A stretch of 64,000 nucleotides of DNA from Lentilactobacillus otakiensis DSM 19908 = JCM 15040 (GTDB taxonomy: Bacteria > Bacillota > Bacilli > Lactobacillales > Lactobacillaceae): assembly GCF_001434145.1 (NCBI RefSeq), contig NZ_AZED01000011.1, forward strand, positions 62,667 through 126,666, in the 5' to 3' direction. The notes beneath the pieces were generated by a model. It did not search any database and was not told the origin of the DNA. It saw only the letters and a program-made list of their open reading frames with translations. The position numbers and the translations under genes were made by a program. Each line of letters begins with the position of its first letter. The stretch's first letter is position 1. Positions 26,719 through 36,467 of this stretch are shown here, one piece after another.

Positions 26719-28350
26719 TTACTTTGCAACATAGTCAGAGTTAGCATTTAAATCAGTACTTGGTTTAGCTGGAGTCGTATTTGTAGTGTACTTAGTAAAT
26801 ACAAAGTTTACAGTTGAACCAGTCTGTACTGATGATGCATTAGCAGCATCCGTTGCAGCTTGATCGTATACATAGAAGTAGTATACAGGTTGAGAAGCTG
26901 ATGACTTGGAATCATCTTTTTGGCCATAGAAACCAGTTAGAGTGCCATGATTTTCATTTCCAGCCGCGTCCCAAATATTACTATTAACACCGCTGATCTT
27001 TTGAGCATTTGGTGACTTGGTAGTGTCATTCAAAGCTTTAGTAAAGGAGCCATTAGAACCAAAGTATTTTCCAAATTCAAATGTCTTGTCCTTGTCAAGA
27101 TTGACAGGTAAAGCGGCTTGTTGCGTTGATGCAGTTAAGGTTGGGAAACCATACAAGAAGTCGCTGGCTTTCAAATCAGAGTTAGTTGCACCATTTGTAC
27201 CCGCAACTTGGAACTTAACCTTTGTGGTTGCAGCAACTGGCGTTACATCGACAGTTAAAGTGTCACCAAACTTAGCAGTGCTTGCATCTGGTGTTACAAC
27301 CGCATTCTTACCATCAGTACCAACTGCTGAGCCATCTGTAGCACTACTCTTCAGCTTGTAGCCAGCAGGCGCATCGGTTGATCCGATGAAGGTCAAAATG
27401 TTTTCACCTTTAGCATCAGTGTTAGTTGAAACACTGTCGCCTTGCTTAGTACCAGTTGCAGAAGTAGTCCAAGTGTTAGTCTTGTCTAAAGTCTTACCAG
27501 TAGTGGTATCACGATAAGCAATCTTAACACTCTTGCTTGCATCAAAGTCAGTTGTTGGTGTAGTTGATGAAGCCTTAGTTAACCCACTGTACTTGATCCA
27601 GCCATTAGCTTTGCTGTTAGCTGAGTCGGTTGCTTCGATTTTAACCCATAAGTCGCCTTCGCGAGTACGAGTAGTTTCGTCAGTAACCTTGAAAGTTGCA
27701 TCCTTATATGGAGTTGAGTCGGTAATAACGCGGCCCTTCTTGTATTGAGTCCATGCAGGGAAAGTGTATGTGACTTCAGTACCATCATTTGATGTACCGG
27801 TAGTCGCAATCTTGTAGGTAGCAGCTTTTTGAGCCGCGCTTAAACCATTAGTTTGGTTTGAAGTGCTGCCTGAAGCTGATGATGCTGACGAACCTGAAGT
27901 GGTTGTGTCAGTCGTTGCTGCAGGAGTTGTGGTTGTGTTATATGCTTCAACACCACCGCCAAATGCAGATGCTGATTTACCACCGTAGATCCAGCCACGG
28001 TATTGGCCGTCAAATGAAACAACCTTGTAGTATACTGAGCCGCGGTTAGTGGTAGCAACACGGTATGCACGAACGTTGTGTTGAGAAGTTTTGCTGTCAG
28101 CAAAAGTTCCTAATGTAGTCTTGCTTGCAGTAACGCTGGCACCCTTTAATGCGCTTGCTTTAGTGTATAAAGCTGAGCTTCCAGTAAAGTTAACGTTACG
28201 TGATGTTGCATCACCAGATAATGCCTTGTTAGACGTTACCTTGGCGTATGTCTTTGCACTAGCTTGTGTGGCATTGGCAGTTCCGGCAACGGCAACGAAG
28301 CCAAGAGCGGCAATCCCGACAAAGAGTGATTTTTTCAAAGTATTTTTCAA
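26719..28350 (-). CDS. S-layer-type surface protein, subfamily A (slp3)
   Basis: A 543-residue paralogue. As in slp1, the likely start is TTG (28348-28350) exactly eight bases after GGAGG. An ATG two codons upstream is too close to the ribosome site. The signal peptide is cleaved after TQASA. The wall-binding blocks are near-identical to slp1, with a Ser/Gly/Thr linker. The outer part is more divergent than slp1-slp2: it keeps [18 protein letters not shown] and [19 protein letters not shown], but the last 180 residues ([17 protein letters not shown]...) are largely its own. Confidence 0.88.
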   Translation of the reverse strand: MKNTLKKSLFVGIAALGFVAVAGTANATQASAKTYAKVTSNKALSGDATSRNVNFTGSSALYTKASALKGASVTASKTTLGTFADSKTSQHNVRAYRVATTNRGSVYYKVVSFDGQYRGWIYGGKSASAFGGGVEAYNTTTTPAATTDTTTSGSSASSASGSTSNQTNGLSAAQKAATYKIATTGTSNDGTEVTYTFPAWTQYKKGRVITDSTPYKDATFKVTDETTRTREGDLWVKIEATDSANSKANGWIKYSGLTKASSTTPTTDFDASKSVKIAYRDTTTGKTLDKTNTWTTSATGTKQGDSVSTNTDAKGENILTFIGSTDAPAGYKLKSSATDGSAVGTDGKNAVVTPDASTAKFGDTLTVDVTPVAATTKVKFQVAGTNGATNSDLKASDFLYGFPTLTASTQQAALPVNLDKDKTFEFGKYFGSNGSFTKALNDTTKSPNAQKISGVNSNIWDAAGNENHGTLTGFYGQKDDSKSSASQPVYYFYVYDQAATDAANASSVQTGSTVNFVFTKYTTNTTPAKPSTDLNANSDYVAK

Positions 28351-28540
28351 ATTCATTTCCTCCAAATTTAAAACAAATAGTTCTGTTAAGCGCGCTAAAC
28401 AACGTGTGATATTACTAAAAAGTAGCCAAACTTTTTTATTGGCAGTAATATTTCACTGGTTAGAACTTTATCACAGATTTGAAGAAAAATGTATATTTGA
28501 AGGAAACGTTCACAAAAAAGTCACATTTATACGGGCAAAT

Positions 28541-28579
28541 AAAAGCGCCTTATCCCAACGTTTACGTGGGGTAAGGCGT
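28541..28579 (-). terminator. slp4 terminator
   Basis: The 11-bp stem CGCCTTA.CCC/GGG.TAAGGCG is followed by CTTTTATTTG on the minus strand. Confidence 0.85.
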
Positions 28580-28714
28580 ATTACTTAGTCAAAATTGGTA
28601 CTTTTAAATGTGTATATTTTGTGTATAAAGTGTGAAGATTTTGTGAAGATGTTTGTTTGGTTAATTAAACAGCGGTTAATTATAATGGTTCGTGCAACCT
28701 TAACGATGATCACA

Positions 28715-30544
28715 CTACTTAGCGACACTGGCCGAAGCTTTGGTTTCATCGCCAAGGTATAAGACTCGGGCTGGGTCTCCAAATTTACCGCCTTGAATTG
28801 ATTCGAGAACAACTGAATACGTGATTGTTTTATCAGTAGGGTTCAAATCATCACCGAGTTCAACATACTTTGGAGAAAGAAGTGTATTCAATTTATTGGA
28901 ATTCAAATAGTCGATAACCATTCCACTTGTGAAGCTATCTCCGGGTTTGCCGGTTAAACCACTCAAGTTTACATTGGTAGAATTATATTGATGTTCAGCA
29001 GCATTTTTGAAAGCCCTGTTAACAGCACTGATTGCATCTGTTCGATCAGTACCAGTCAAAGCATTAATTTGAGCAATTACGCTACCGTTCGCCTTGGGGT
29101 CTTGCTTCATGAATTCGGCAGGACTTAATTTAATTTCGGGGCCAATATCAGTTAACTTAAAGTCCGCTTGAGCAGTTGCATATTCCGAGGTAGTTCCAGT
29201 CAGCAATGTACCAGTCGCATCAAGCCCATCATAGATGGTAATCGGACTAACGGCAGAAGCAACTGGACTAACTTCAACATAAACTTGGCCGCCAAAGGAA
29301 CCTTGAGTGATCTTCTGAATTTGTGCAGGGGTCAAAGTAGAATTAGCAAGCGCGAATCCTGTACCAGTAAGCTGACTGTTGATCGAGTCTTGAAGTTTAC
29401 CTTGTTCATCAGCGCTCAGGCTACCAACAGTGGTTCCTCTAGTAGCACCGGTTCGCATCCAATCAAAGCTCTTAATGACAGTCCCGTCTGACTTAATTAA
29501 ATTAATTCGAACAGCGTTGTCAGCGATACTTGAAACAGCGTTCACAGTAATATTAATAAAACTGCCAAAGGTTGCCTGTGCAATTTGCGTCATTTGTGCA
29601 CTACTCAACGAATTCAATCCATAAAATGTACCGTTCAAAGCACTTTGAATCTTGCTTAAAATATCGCTTTGATCTGCCTGTGTGATGGACCAAACACCGT
29701 TGTTGTTTATTCCAAAAGTGGTCCCTTTTTGCGCATTTGCACGAGAATAATCGAAGGATTTAATGGTCTTACCAGAGGCATCCACTAAATTCACTCGAAT
29801 AGCATTGTCGGCGACTTGATCAACTGCTTGGTTCTGAGTCAAACCGCTGAACAAAATCCAGCCTGCAGCTGATGAGCTGGCATTATTTGGATCATAGATA
29901 TGAACCCACTGATCATTCTCGCGGGTTCGAGTCCCAACTTGGTCAATTTTGAAATTCGTGTTGGCATAAATCGTTGAATCAGTGATCGCACGGCCCACCT
30001 TGTATTGGGTCCATGACGGGGCCTTATAAGTCACTGATTTGCCATCATTCTGAGTGCCTGGTGTAGTAATCTTGTATGTGGCATTTTGTTGAGCAGCAGT
30101 TAAAGCCGACATCCCCTGGTTGTTGAAAGTTGAATACTTGGTCAAGCCACCACCAAACTTGCCGGTGCTTTTCCCACCATAAATCCAACCACGATGCTGA
30201 CCATCAAAAGTCACAACCTTGTAGTACACAGAACCACGATTAGTGATCGCAACACGATAAGCGCGAACATTACTCTGAGAATTATTTGAAGCAGCAAGCT
30301 GAGCCAAAGTTCGTTTTGATGCAACAACACGTGCCCCCCTCAAAGTCCCCGCTTTGCTATAAAGAGATTTAGAACCTGTGAAATTCACATTTCGACTATT
30401 CCCAGGCAATGATAACTTATAATTTGTAGAAATCTTCGCATATGATTTTGCACTAGAATTCGATGCTGTATAGATCCCCCCGCCGACACTCAATCCTAAA
30501 ACAATCATGCTTAAAAGCATTGATCTTTTCATCTTCAAATCCAT
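28715..30544 (-). CDS. S-layer-type surface protein, subfamily B (slp4)
   Basis: A 609-residue paralogue and the most divergent signal peptide of the set (cleavage about after Ala32, SNSSA-KSYAK). The wall-binding region is shared with all copies ([25 protein letters not shown]). From about residue 245 two tandem repeats of about 85 residues begin DNAIRINLVDASGKTIKSFD and DNAVRINLIKSDGTVIKSFD. Each ends in an FG..V.V/I.V strand, the mark of subfamily B. The C-terminal part (PITIYDGLDATGTLLTG onward) is unique. GGAGG lies only five bases before the ATG. Confidence 0.87.
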   Translation of the reverse strand: MDLKMKRSMLLSMIVLGLSVGGGIYTASNSSAKSYAKISTNYKLSLPGNSRNVNFTGSKSLYSKAGTLRGARVVASKRTLAQLAASNNSQSNVRAYRVAITNRGSVYYKVVTFDGQHRGWIYGGKSTGKFGGGLTKYSTFNNQGMSALTAAQQNATYKITTPGTQNDGKSVTYKAPSWTQYKVGRAITDSTIYANTNFKIDQVGTRTRENDQWVHIYDPNNASSSAAGWILFSGLTQNQAVDQVADNAIRVNLVDASGKTIKSFDYSRANAQKGTTFGINNNGVWSITQADQSDILSKIQSALNGTFYGLNSLSSAQMTQIAQATFGSFINITVNAVSSIADNAVRINLIKSDGTVIKSFDWMRTGATRGTTVGSLSADEQGKLQDSINSQLTGTGFALANSTLTPAQIQKITQGSFGGQVYVEVSPVASAVSPITIYDGLDATGTLLTGTTSEYATAQADFKLTDIGPEIKLSPAEFMKQDPKANGSVIAQINALTGTDRTDAISAVNRAFKNAAEHQYNSTNVNLSGLTGKPGDSFTSGMVIDYLNSNKLNTLLSPKYVELGDDLNPTDKTITYSVVLESIQGGKFGDPARVLYLGDETKASASVAK

Positions 30545-30677
30545 AATATCCTCCTCAATTGAATAACGTTTAACCGATTCTTATTTTACTCTAATAAACA
30601 TTGGTACACCACATTTATTTATAACGTTTCTTATATAGTCAGGTAATAAATTACCTATACAAAAATTAAAACTTTTC

Positions 30678-30692
30678 GCATGAAATTCATGC
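30678..30692. promoter_or_regulatory. Palindrome between slp4 and the nuclease gene
   Basis: GCATGAA-A-TTCATGC, perfect 7-bp arms, 55 bp before the nuclease start in the divergent promoter region. A possible operator. Confidence 0.4.
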
Positions 30693-30746
30693 TAAACTGA
30701 TAAATGTGCAATAGATCACAGCAATTATTTGAGGAGTGAATTTTAT

Positions 30747-31613
30747 ATGAAGAAGATCATCTATTGCTTCCTGTTGACTGTCATGATGGTTGGTGGCGTT
30801 ACTTATACGCAGCCAACGACCACTTCCGCCTCGACGACTGTGTACGTCACTCGCACCGGGAAGCATTATTTTTATCACCGGCACAATCGGGGATTGAACC
30901 GGGCCAAACACGTGTATAAGGTAAAATTGTCGACTGCTCGGAAACGCGGCCTGACGCTTGCCAAGACCGACTATAATCCACATAAACGTAAGGTGACTCG
31001 CAAGCGGGCCAACCAAGCTAGGAAGAAAGCCAGGCGAACCAGTAACAAGCCAATTCGAGTCAATGGCAAGCAGATTGTGATCATTAATCACAATCGACCA
31101 AAGTTCTCCAAGAGCACCCTTTCTCGTCGTCATGGTGCTTGGCAAAAGTACGGTAACCTTGATTTCTTGAACCGAGCAACGACTGCTAACGCAATGCTGA
31201 ACAAGCGATTAATGCCGACCGGCCAACGTGAGCCGCTGTATGTTGACCCAACCGGCTGGCATAACAAACGCATCAAAGGTGGCTGGTTGTATAATCGCTG
31301 TCACTTGATCGGCTATCAATTGACCGGGCAGAACAATAATCTAAAGAACCTGATTACCGGAACCCGATCACTGAACACCCCAAGCATGCTTAAGTATGAG
31401 AACCAAGTCGCCTATTACCTTCGTGGCAGCTACAAACACTATATCCGTTATCAGGTACGGCCAGTATTTAAAGGCCACGATTTGTTAGCCCGTGGCGTTC
31501 AAATGCAAGGTAAATCAATCGGCAGCAATCGTGTTCATTTTAATGTCTATATTAAGAACATCCAACCTGGCGTGAAGTTAAATTACAGGACTGGAACTAG
31601 TCGGGTTGGTTAA
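30747..31613 (+). CDS. Secreted DNA/RNA non-specific endonuclease
   Basis: A 288-residue protein with a short signal peptide (about 1-28), a strongly basic middle (about 30-110) suited to binding nucleic acid, and a beta-beta-alpha-metal nuclease core. The core motif reads WLYNRCHLIGYQLTG, equivalent to DRGH in EndA/NucA, followed by NLITGTRSLN with the metal-binding Asn. It resembles streptococcal EndA-type nucleases, used for DNA degradation or uptake. The ATG at 30747 has AGGAG ten bases upstream; a TTG six codons earlier would place the ribosome site inside the gene. It interrupts the S-layer array on the opposite strand. Confidence 0.9.
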   Translation: MKKIIYCFLLTVMMVGGVTYTQPTTTSASTTVYVTRTGKHYFYHRHNRGLNRAKHVYKVKLSTARKRGLTLAKTDYNPHKRKVTRKRANQARKKARRTSNKPIRVNGKQIVIINHNRPKFSKSTLSRRHGAWQKYGNLDFLNRATTANAMLNKRLMPTGQREPLYVDPTGWHNKRIKGGWLYNRCHLIGYQLTGQNNNLKNLITGTRSLNTPSMLKYENQVAYYLRGSYKHYIRYQVRPVFKGHDLLARGVQMQGKSIGSNRVHFNVYIKNIQPGVKLNYRTGTSRVG

Positions 31614-31624
31614 TTGAATGTATG

Positions 31625-31671
31625 TATGAAAGCAGGGCATCCCGCGATTGGGATGCCCTGCTTTCATACAA
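31625..31671 (+). terminator. Nuclease gene terminator
   Basis: A 19-bp perfect stem (31625-31643 with 31650-31668) and 6-nt loop. The T tract after it is weak, so strand use is less certain. Confidence 0.7.
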
Positions 31672-31696
31672 TTCATTTCTTCAACTCGTTGCACGG

Positions 31697-31876
31697 CTAA
31701 CTTTTATCATTTGTCTTTTTAGGCTCATCAAAATTTCCATCAAAAAAAGTATCCTTAGAGTCGTCCCACTTTTCTGCTGCTTTAAGATATGGGATCAAGT
31801 CCTCAGGTGTGAGATCCTTTGCTGCCTGATCTACAAGTTTCATTAATTCTTCATGCTTCATTAAGTACTCAGCCAA
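31697..31876 (-). CDS. Small acidic protein, 59 residues (paralogue 1)
   Basis: The likely start is TTG (31874-31876), eight bases after GAGG. The product contains LTPEDLIPYLKAAEKWDD and a charged acidic tail. The next gene upstream encodes a relative (LTVDDLIPYLQDAENW). There is no signal peptide. I do not recognise a family; the repeated DLIPYL..AE.W motif may be a small binding helix. Both lie beside, but on the opposite strand from, the nuclease gene. Confidence 0.6.
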   Translation of the reverse strand: MAEYLMKHEELMKLVDQAAKDLTPEDLIPYLKAAEKWDDSKDTFFDGNFDEPKKTNDKS

Positions 31877-31922
31877 TGATATCACCTCTACGCACCGGGA
31901 CAGGGCCAAAAAATAGTATACA

Positions 31923-32105
31923 CTACTTCTTGATTTTGGTAGCTTGTTCTTCTACGTTATCCGCAATGTTGTCAAATTCATCTTGCTGGTTCTTTTGCCA
32001 ATTCTCAGCGTCCTGTAAATATGGGATAAGATCATCTACAGTTAATTCTTGCGCCATTTCATGAATATCTTTTCTAATTTCTTCATCGCTTTTTAAATAC
32101 TTCAT
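31923..32105 (-). CDS. Small acidic protein, 60 residues (paralogue 2)
   Basis: Reads MKYLKSDEEIRKDIHEMAQ and includes LTVDDLIPYLQDAENWQKN. It aligns end to end with the 59-residue product of the next gene, which supports the ATG at 32105 although its GGGAG is 13 bases away. The function is unknown; the two are probably an old tandem duplication. Confidence 0.55.
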   Translation of the reverse strand: MKYLKSDEEIRKDIHEMAQELTVDDLIPYLQDAENWQKNQQDEFDNIADNVEEQATKIKK

Positions 32106-32194
32106 TGTATGATTTGTTCTCCCAATTTTTGCACTATCCATTGCAATTATGATATCAAACCATAACCTTAAATTCAATTACCTTTCTTTTCAAG

Positions 32195-32224
32195 TAAAAA
32201 ACAAGGCCACGACTTTGGCCTTGT
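32195..32224 (-). terminator. slp5 terminator
   Basis: ACAAGGCCA/TGGCCTTGT stem followed by TTTTTTAC on the minus strand. Confidence 0.88.
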
Positions 32225-32239
32225 TTCAATCAAAAAGAT

Positions 32240-34168
32240 TTATTTGGTAAGTTGATCATATGTGTAATAAGCCTTCACAGGATTCCCGTAAGTTCCCTCG
32301 TCAGCTTTATATGATTGGAATGTGAACTGAGCCCAATCATTAGTATCTTTCGCTGGCGCTTGATCAAATTCACCACTTGGAGAAAATACTGGGATTTTTA
32401 CGGATTTAAGAGTATTGAGAGCTGAGTGACTCACATAGTTAAGTGCAGTTTCATCAGTAAACTTACTTCCTGGATTTCCACTGAACTCATCAAAGTTAAG
32501 CCCTGTGGAAATAAACTGAGTTTTAGCTTGATTTACATATGCTTCACTAATTCCATCGTATGCTGCCTTCCGAGCTTCGTTATCTTTAATTCCACTCAGG
32601 AAGTTAGTCAGAAGATCTTTACCATTACTGTCTGCTAATTGTGCTGCAGTCACATTAAAGGTTCTATTTGTTGGTGTTGCAGCACCACTAGCAGTCGGAT
32701 TTTCGACAAACTTGTCAGCACCTACACTATCTGGAATCGAATATCCATTTGGTGTTGTGCTGTATACTCCAGAAACACCTTTTAATGCCACAGCAGTTTT
32801 GTCATCTGCATCTTTCTGTTTTCCGTATGGTGTAATAGTACTAATTCCATTTGATACCGACACCACATTCAGATAAACCTGCCCACCATACTGCCCGCGA
32901 GCGATGGTATCAATCTGGCTATCTGTCAGCGTGTTGCCACCCGATAACTGGTAACCTGAGTTGGCTAATGCCGAATTCACCTGACTTTGGATGGTTGACT
33001 TGTCGCCGTCCGCCAAAGTCCAGTTGGTACTGCCGGTCACGGCCGTTCCAACGTTACTTCCCTTAACCGCGCCACCTTTGACAAAATCAATTGTCTTGAG
33101 TGATGTGCCGTCTGGTTTACGGAAATTAATCCGGAGTGCGTTGTCGGCAATGTTTGTCACCGCAGTTACCGCAATGTTCACTGAACTACCAAAATTAGTC
33201 TGAGCGATCTGTGCCATCTGAGCAGTCGTCAACGAATCAAGTGTGTAGCTGGTTCCATTCAACGCATCCCTAATTTGATTCTGGATACTGGTTCGATCAG
33301 ACATACTGATAGTCCAATTGCCGTTATCGTTGTACCCAAAGTTGGTCCCCTTCTTGGCACCGTCACGAGTTACGGTGATCGTCTTAATCACCTTACTGCT
33401 GTCGCTTGGATCCACCAAATTAATTTGGATCGAGCTGTCAGCGATCGGTGCGTCGACTTGTTTCAAACCGCTGTATAGAATCCAGCCGTTTGCCGGCGAG
33501 TTGGCATCCGCGGTATTGGTTACATGAACCCACTGATCACCTTCACGGGTCCGAGTTCCAACTTGGTCAATCTTGAATTTAGCATTTGCGTAAGGCGTCG
33601 AGTCGGTAATCGCACGCCCAACCTTATATTGAGTCCAAGCCGGCTGTTTGTAGGTCACAGTCTTGCCATCATTAGCAGTTCCCGGACTGGAAATGCTGTA
33701 AGTCGCATTCTGCTGAGCATCAGTCAAGCTGGAAAGGTTGGTGTTTTTAAATGTGTCAAACGACGTTACCCCGCCGGCAAATGTTGACTGAACTTTCCCG
33801 CCGTAAATCCATCCCCGGTACGCGCCGTCATAGGTCACGACCTTATAGTAAACGGATCCGCGGTTAGTCGTCGCAACCCGGTATGCCCGGACGTTATTCT
33901 GCGAGCTCTTCGAATTAGCTAATTTCTTAACTGTTGTGATCGAAGCCACTTTTTTGGCACCTCGCAGCGTACCGGCCTTGGTATACAAGGCGTTGCCGCC
34001 AGTGAAATTAACATTTCGGCTGGTAGCTGCGCTGGTCATCTTATGATTCGATGTCACCCGCGCGTAACTCTTAGCATCGGCGGAATGGGCATTGACCGTT
34101 CCGGCAGCCGCTAAAAATCCAAGGGCAGCCAGTGATAGGAACATTGATTTCTTGAGATTAGATGTCAT
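32240..34168 (-). CDS. S-layer-type surface protein, subfamily B (slp5)
   Basis: A 642-residue paralogue, the longest of the array. The ATG at 34168 has GGAGG at eight bases. Cleavage is about after Ala32 (HSADA-KSYAR). The wall-binding blocks are followed by two 85-residue repeats (DSSIQINLVDPSDSSKVIKT; DNALRINFRKPDGTSLKTID) that closely match slp6 and slp7. The C-terminal 200 residues begin ITPYGKQKDADDKTAV and end YYTYDQLTK, different from its neighbours. GC-richer codon choice than slp6 in the first half suggests they have diverged or recombined. Confidence 0.88.
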   Translation of the reverse strand: MTSNLKKSMFLSLAALGFLAAAGTVNAHSADAKSYARVTSNHKMTSAATSRNVNFTGGNALYTKAGTLRGAKKVASITTVKKLANSKSSQNNVRAYRVATTNRGSVYYKVVTYDGAYRGWIYGGKVQSTFAGGVTSFDTFKNTNLSSLTDAQQNATYSISSPGTANDGKTVTYKQPAWTQYKVGRAITDSTPYANAKFKIDQVGTRTREGDQWVHVTNTADANSPANGWILYSGLKQVDAPIADSSIQINLVDPSDSSKVIKTITVTRDGAKKGTNFGYNDNGNWTISMSDRTSIQNQIRDALNGTSYTLDSLTTAQMAQIAQTNFGSSVNIAVTAVTNIADNALRINFRKPDGTSLKTIDFVKGGAVKGSNVGTAVTGSTNWTLADGDKSTIQSQVNSALANSGYQLSGGNTLTDSQIDTIARGQYGGQVYLNVVSVSNGISTITPYGKQKDADDKTAVALKGVSGVYSTTPNGYSIPDSVGADKFVENPTASGAATPTNRTFNVTAAQLADSNGKDLLTNFLSGIKDNEARKAAYDGISEAYVNQAKTQFISTGLNFDEFSGNPGSKFTDETALNYVSHSALNTLKSVKIPVFSPSGEFDQAPAKDTNDWAQFTFQSYKADEGTYGNPVKAYYTYDQLTK

Positions 34169-34300
34169 AAAGTAATCCTCCTTAACAATACATAACAGTG
34201 TCTTTCTCTTTGGGTACATTGTTAGTATATCTGAGGTATGATTGGGATCTCAATTTTAAAGTCTGGAAAATTGGAAATTAATTATGATGGTGATAAGTAT

Positions 34301-34333
34301 AAAAATAAAGGATCCCTTTATAAGGAATCCTTT
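34301..34333 (-). terminator. slp6 terminator
   Basis: AAAGGATTCC/GGGATCCTTT stem followed by ATTTTTATAC on the minus strand. Confidence 0.8.
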
Positions 34334-34357
34334 ATTACGAGAACATAGTATCAGCAG

Positions 34358-36229
34358 TTAGTTAGTAGTAAGGGGTGTATCAGTGTAGTTGTAATATACA
34401 TTTACGTTACTACCATAATTACCACTGTTTGCAAAATTGAATACATAATTGCCTTGATGCCAACTGATGTTACCATTTGTATCAAACTTAGGATAAATAG
34501 GTGACTTCATTGACTTCATAGCTGCATTACCCGTAATTTGGTTGGCAATTGCAGTGGCAGGGAATGAGGTTCCATTTGTTCCTGGACCATAATCCCAGTC
34601 TTGGGCCTTATCGAAGATATATTGTGACAAAGCTGAGTTTGCGAACAAGGCATTTACAGCTGCTACCTTGGTACTGTCACCGTATTGAGTCTTGAACCAG
34701 GTTTGAAATTTCGTAAGTTTATCTGAATTCTTAGAAATTGCCAAGATATCATTTGCCGACAAATTAGTAACCGTTGATGCATCGGTAGCTGTTGTTGGAA
34801 CATTGGTCAATACAGCATTTGTATCATAACCATTATTTGTAGCGTCTGAATTAAAGGCCTTCAAAACATTTGAAACTCCATTAATCGTTACGTTAGGAAC
34901 AATGGTAGAAGTCTCATTGTTGGTAGGTACAACACTAATATAAACCTGTGTCCCAAACGTACCACGGGCAATCACATCCTGCTGGTTAGCAGTCAACGTA
35001 TTGCCACTAGCTTGCAGCTGGTAACCAGTGCCATTCAAAGCAGTGGTAATTTGATTTTGAACATCAGTCAAGTCACCGGAAGCCAAAGTCCAGAGTGAAC
35101 TGCCTGAAACAGATGATCCGGCAGCATTACCCTTGACCGCACCAGACTTAGCCCAGTCCATGGTCTTCAGTGAAGTGCCATCGCTCTTAACAAAGTTAAT
35201 TCTCAAAGCATTGTCAGCGATGTTAGTTACTGTATTAACTGGCAAATTGATTGAACTGCCAAATGTTGCTTGACCAATTTGTGCCATTTGGGCAGTAGAT
35301 AAGTTGTCAAGCCCATAAGTGGTGCCGCTCAATGCGCCTTGAATTTGATTCAAGATGCTTGCACGGTCAGAATTTGAAATTGACCATGTACCATTACTAT
35401 TTGTACCGAAGTTGGTACCCTTTTGAGCACCATTTCTGGTAATCGTAATGGTCTTAACAACTTTAGTGTTGTTGGATGGGTCAACCAAATTAATTTGGAT
35501 GGCGTTGTCAGCAACGGGTGCTGCGACTTGTTTCAAACCGCTGTAAAGAATCCAGCCGGTAACAGGTGAGTTGACGTTGGATGGGTCATATACGTGAACC
35601 CATTGGTCGCCTTCACGAGTACGAGTTCCGACTTGGTCGATCTTCAAAGCAGTGTTGGCATAAGGGGTTGAATCAGTAATTGCCCGGCCAACCTTGTATT
35701 GTGTCCATGCAGGCTGCTTGTAGGTAACGGTCTTGTTATCATTGGCAGTGCCTGGGCTGGCAATGTTATAAGTTGAATTCTGCATATCAGATGTCAAAGT
35801 ACCAGTCTTGAAGGTATCGTATTGAGATACACCTCCGCCAAATGATGCCTGGCTCTTACCACCATAAATCCAGCCACGGTAGGCGCCATCATAAGTTACA
35901 ACCTTATAATAAACGGAACCCCGGTTAGTAGTGGCAACTCGGTATGCACGAGCGTTATTACGTGAATTGCTTGAGTTGGCGAGCTTTCGTACAGTTGTCG
36001 TTGAAGCAACCTTACGAGCGCCTCGTAGTGTTCCTGCCTTGGTATAAATGGCATTTCCACCATTGAAGGTCACATTTCTACTTGTCGGATCAGTCGTCAT
36101 CTTTTGATTAGATGTCACACGAGCATAGGTCTTGGCGTTGGCAGTCTGTGCATTAACAGCACCGGCAGCTGCGACAAAGCCTAAAGCAGCTAATGACACG
36201 AACAAAGTTTTCCTTAAATTGTTGGTCAT
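34358..36229 (-). CDS. S-layer-type surface protein, subfamily B (slp6)
   Basis: A 623-residue paralogue. The ATG at 36229 lies nine bases after GGAGG. Cleavage is about after TANA-KTYAR. The two tandem repeats start DNAIQINLVDPSNNTKVVKT and DNALRINFVKSDGTSLKTMD; GALSGTTYGLDNLSTAQMAQI in the first repeat is shared almost unchanged with slp7 apart from one or two residues. The outer region (STIVPNVTINGVSNVL onward) is specific to this copy and ends in a Tyr/Asn-rich segment. Confidence 0.88.
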   Translation of the reverse strand: MTNNLRKTLFVSLAALGFVAAAGAVNAQTANAKTYARVTSNQKMTTDPTSRNVTFNGGNAIYTKAGTLRGARKVASTTTVRKLANSSNSRNNARAYRVATTNRGSVYYKVVTYDGAYRGWIYGGKSQASFGGGVSQYDTFKTGTLTSDMQNSTYNIASPGTANDNKTVTYKQPAWTQYKVGRAITDSTPYANTALKIDQVGTRTREGDQWVHVYDPSNVNSPVTGWILYSGLKQVAAPVADNAIQINLVDPSNNTKVVKTITITRNGAQKGTNFGTNSNGTWSISNSDRASILNQIQGALSGTTYGLDNLSTAQMAQIGQATFGSSINLPVNTVTNIADNALRINFVKSDGTSLKTMDWAKSGAVKGNAAGSSVSGSSLWTLASGDLTDVQNQITTALNGTGYQLQASGNTLTANQQDVIARGTFGTQVYISVVPTNNETSTIVPNVTINGVSNVLKAFNSDATNNGYDTNAVLTNVPTTATDASTVTNLSANDILAISKNSDKLTKFQTWFKTQYGDSTKVAAVNALFANSALSQYIFDKAQDWDYGPGTNGTSFPATAIANQITGNAAMKSMKSPIYPKFDTNGNISWHQGNYVFNFANSGNYGSNVNVYYNYTDTPLTTN

Positions 36230-36356
36230 TTTAATAATCCTCCTTTGCAAAACATAACAAATATCTTTAATATCACTACATCTTCATTATATATTAGGTA
36301 TACTTTTTGTTCAATTGTTTCGACTCATGTTATGGAAGCGGGTTCAAAATAAGGCC

Positions 36357-36393
36357 TAAAAAAGAAGCTTCCTCAAACTGAGAAAACTTCTTC
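36357..36393 (-). terminator. slp7 terminator
   Basis: GAAGTTTTCTCA/TGAGGAAGCTTC stem followed by TTTTTTAGG on the minus strand. Confidence 0.85.
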
Positions 36394-36467
36394 CAGAGTA
36401 TTACACAACAAGACACTCATATACTATAGACTTTTTAAGGTTAACAAATATGATATTACTTACTCAA

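Noticed and set aside
31697-32105. Immunity proteins for the neighbouring nuclease
   Set aside because: They are on the opposite strand, not in the same transcript, and nothing in the sequence links them to it.
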